This document shows, one piece after another, positions 5,756 through 5,775 of a stretch of 5,775 bases of DNA (the stretch's first letter is position 1; each line of letters opens with the position of its first letter). The position numbers and the translations under genes were made by a program. Location of the stretch: positions 1 through 5,775 of the forward strand of contig JAUWIR010000311.1 of assembly GCA_030605265.1 (NCBI GenBank). The letters are read 5' to 3'. A model generated the notes under the pieces. That model did not search any database. It was given only the letters and a program-made list of their open reading frames with translations, and had not been told where the DNA came from. This DNA is from Pseudomonadota bacterium (GTDB lineage: Bacteria > SZUA-182 > DTGQ01).

Positions 5756-5775
5756 ACTTAGCGCCCATGGCGGGC
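5752..5775 (+). CDS. Probable tRNA-dihydrouridine synthase, first eight codons only
   Basis: Seen: an ATG overlapping the ygiQ stop by four bases (ATGA), preceded by GGTGA at seven bases, opens a frame reading MNLAPMAG up to the window edge. Known: Dus enzymes, FMN-dependent reductases that convert uridine to dihydrouridine in tRNA, begin their TIM barrel with a strand ending in APMAGxT, part of the flavin site. Inference: eight residues are few, but LAPMAG at the extreme N-terminus is characteristic of this family, particularly of compact members without a leader. Other flavin-binding TIM barrels (old yellow enzyme, dihydroorotate dehydrogenase) show looser versions, so the subfamily cannot be assigned. 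The gene would be co-expressed with ygiQ. Confidence 0.6.

Overview
The window looks like ordinary chromosome from a Gram-negative bacterium. The clues are an Uup-type ABC-F ATPase, a Sec-exported (probably periplasmic) 5'-nucleotidase, a YgiQ-family radical SAM protein and good Shine-Dalgarno sites. Radical SAM enzymes, moderate-to-low GC and a CGCAGAG-type dispersed repeat would suit an anaerobic Desulfobacterota-like lineage, but that placement is a weak inference. No mobile element, CRISPR array, tRNA or rRNA is visible.

Left part (1-1658, minus strand): a compact unit reads right to left, first a Rho-family transcription terminator and then, 47 nt after its stop codon, the start of uup. 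uup runs off the left edge just before its first LSGG signature. The Rho protein is the most unusual item. It is only 369 residues, has no N-terminal helical domain, and has lost nearly all the usual primary-site RNA contacts, while its ATPase core is intact. A strong Shine-Dalgarno and an in-frame stop just upstream show that the short N-terminus is real.

Middle (about 1659-2344): an AT-rich intergenic region separating divergent genes. It holds six perfect tandem copies of an 8-bp unit (TTAAGCTG), two candidate plus-strand promoters, and a long inverted repeat built from CGCAGAG units. That repeat would fold into a 20-bp hairpin in the leader of the downstream gene. I see no gene here.

Right part (2345-5775, plus strand): a signal-peptide-bearing UshA/5'-nucleotidase-family metallophosphatase, a 96-bp gap with its own candidate promoter, a YgiQ-family (UPF0313) radical SAM protein with a short C-terminus, and the first eight codons of a further gene overlapping it by ATGA. 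Those codons read MNLAPMAG, which matches the N-terminal FMN-site motif of tRNA-dihydrouridine synthases.

Functional picture: the left unit concerns transcription termination and ribosome-associated ATPase activity. The nucleotidase would salvage extracytoplasmic nucleotides. The ygiQ-dus pair is probably co-translated and may place the uncharacterised YgiQ protein near tRNA modification. The right half is visibly more A-rich than the rho-uup half. No wholly new system is evident. The leads worth following are the divergent Rho, the leader hairpin and the YgiQ-Dus coupling.
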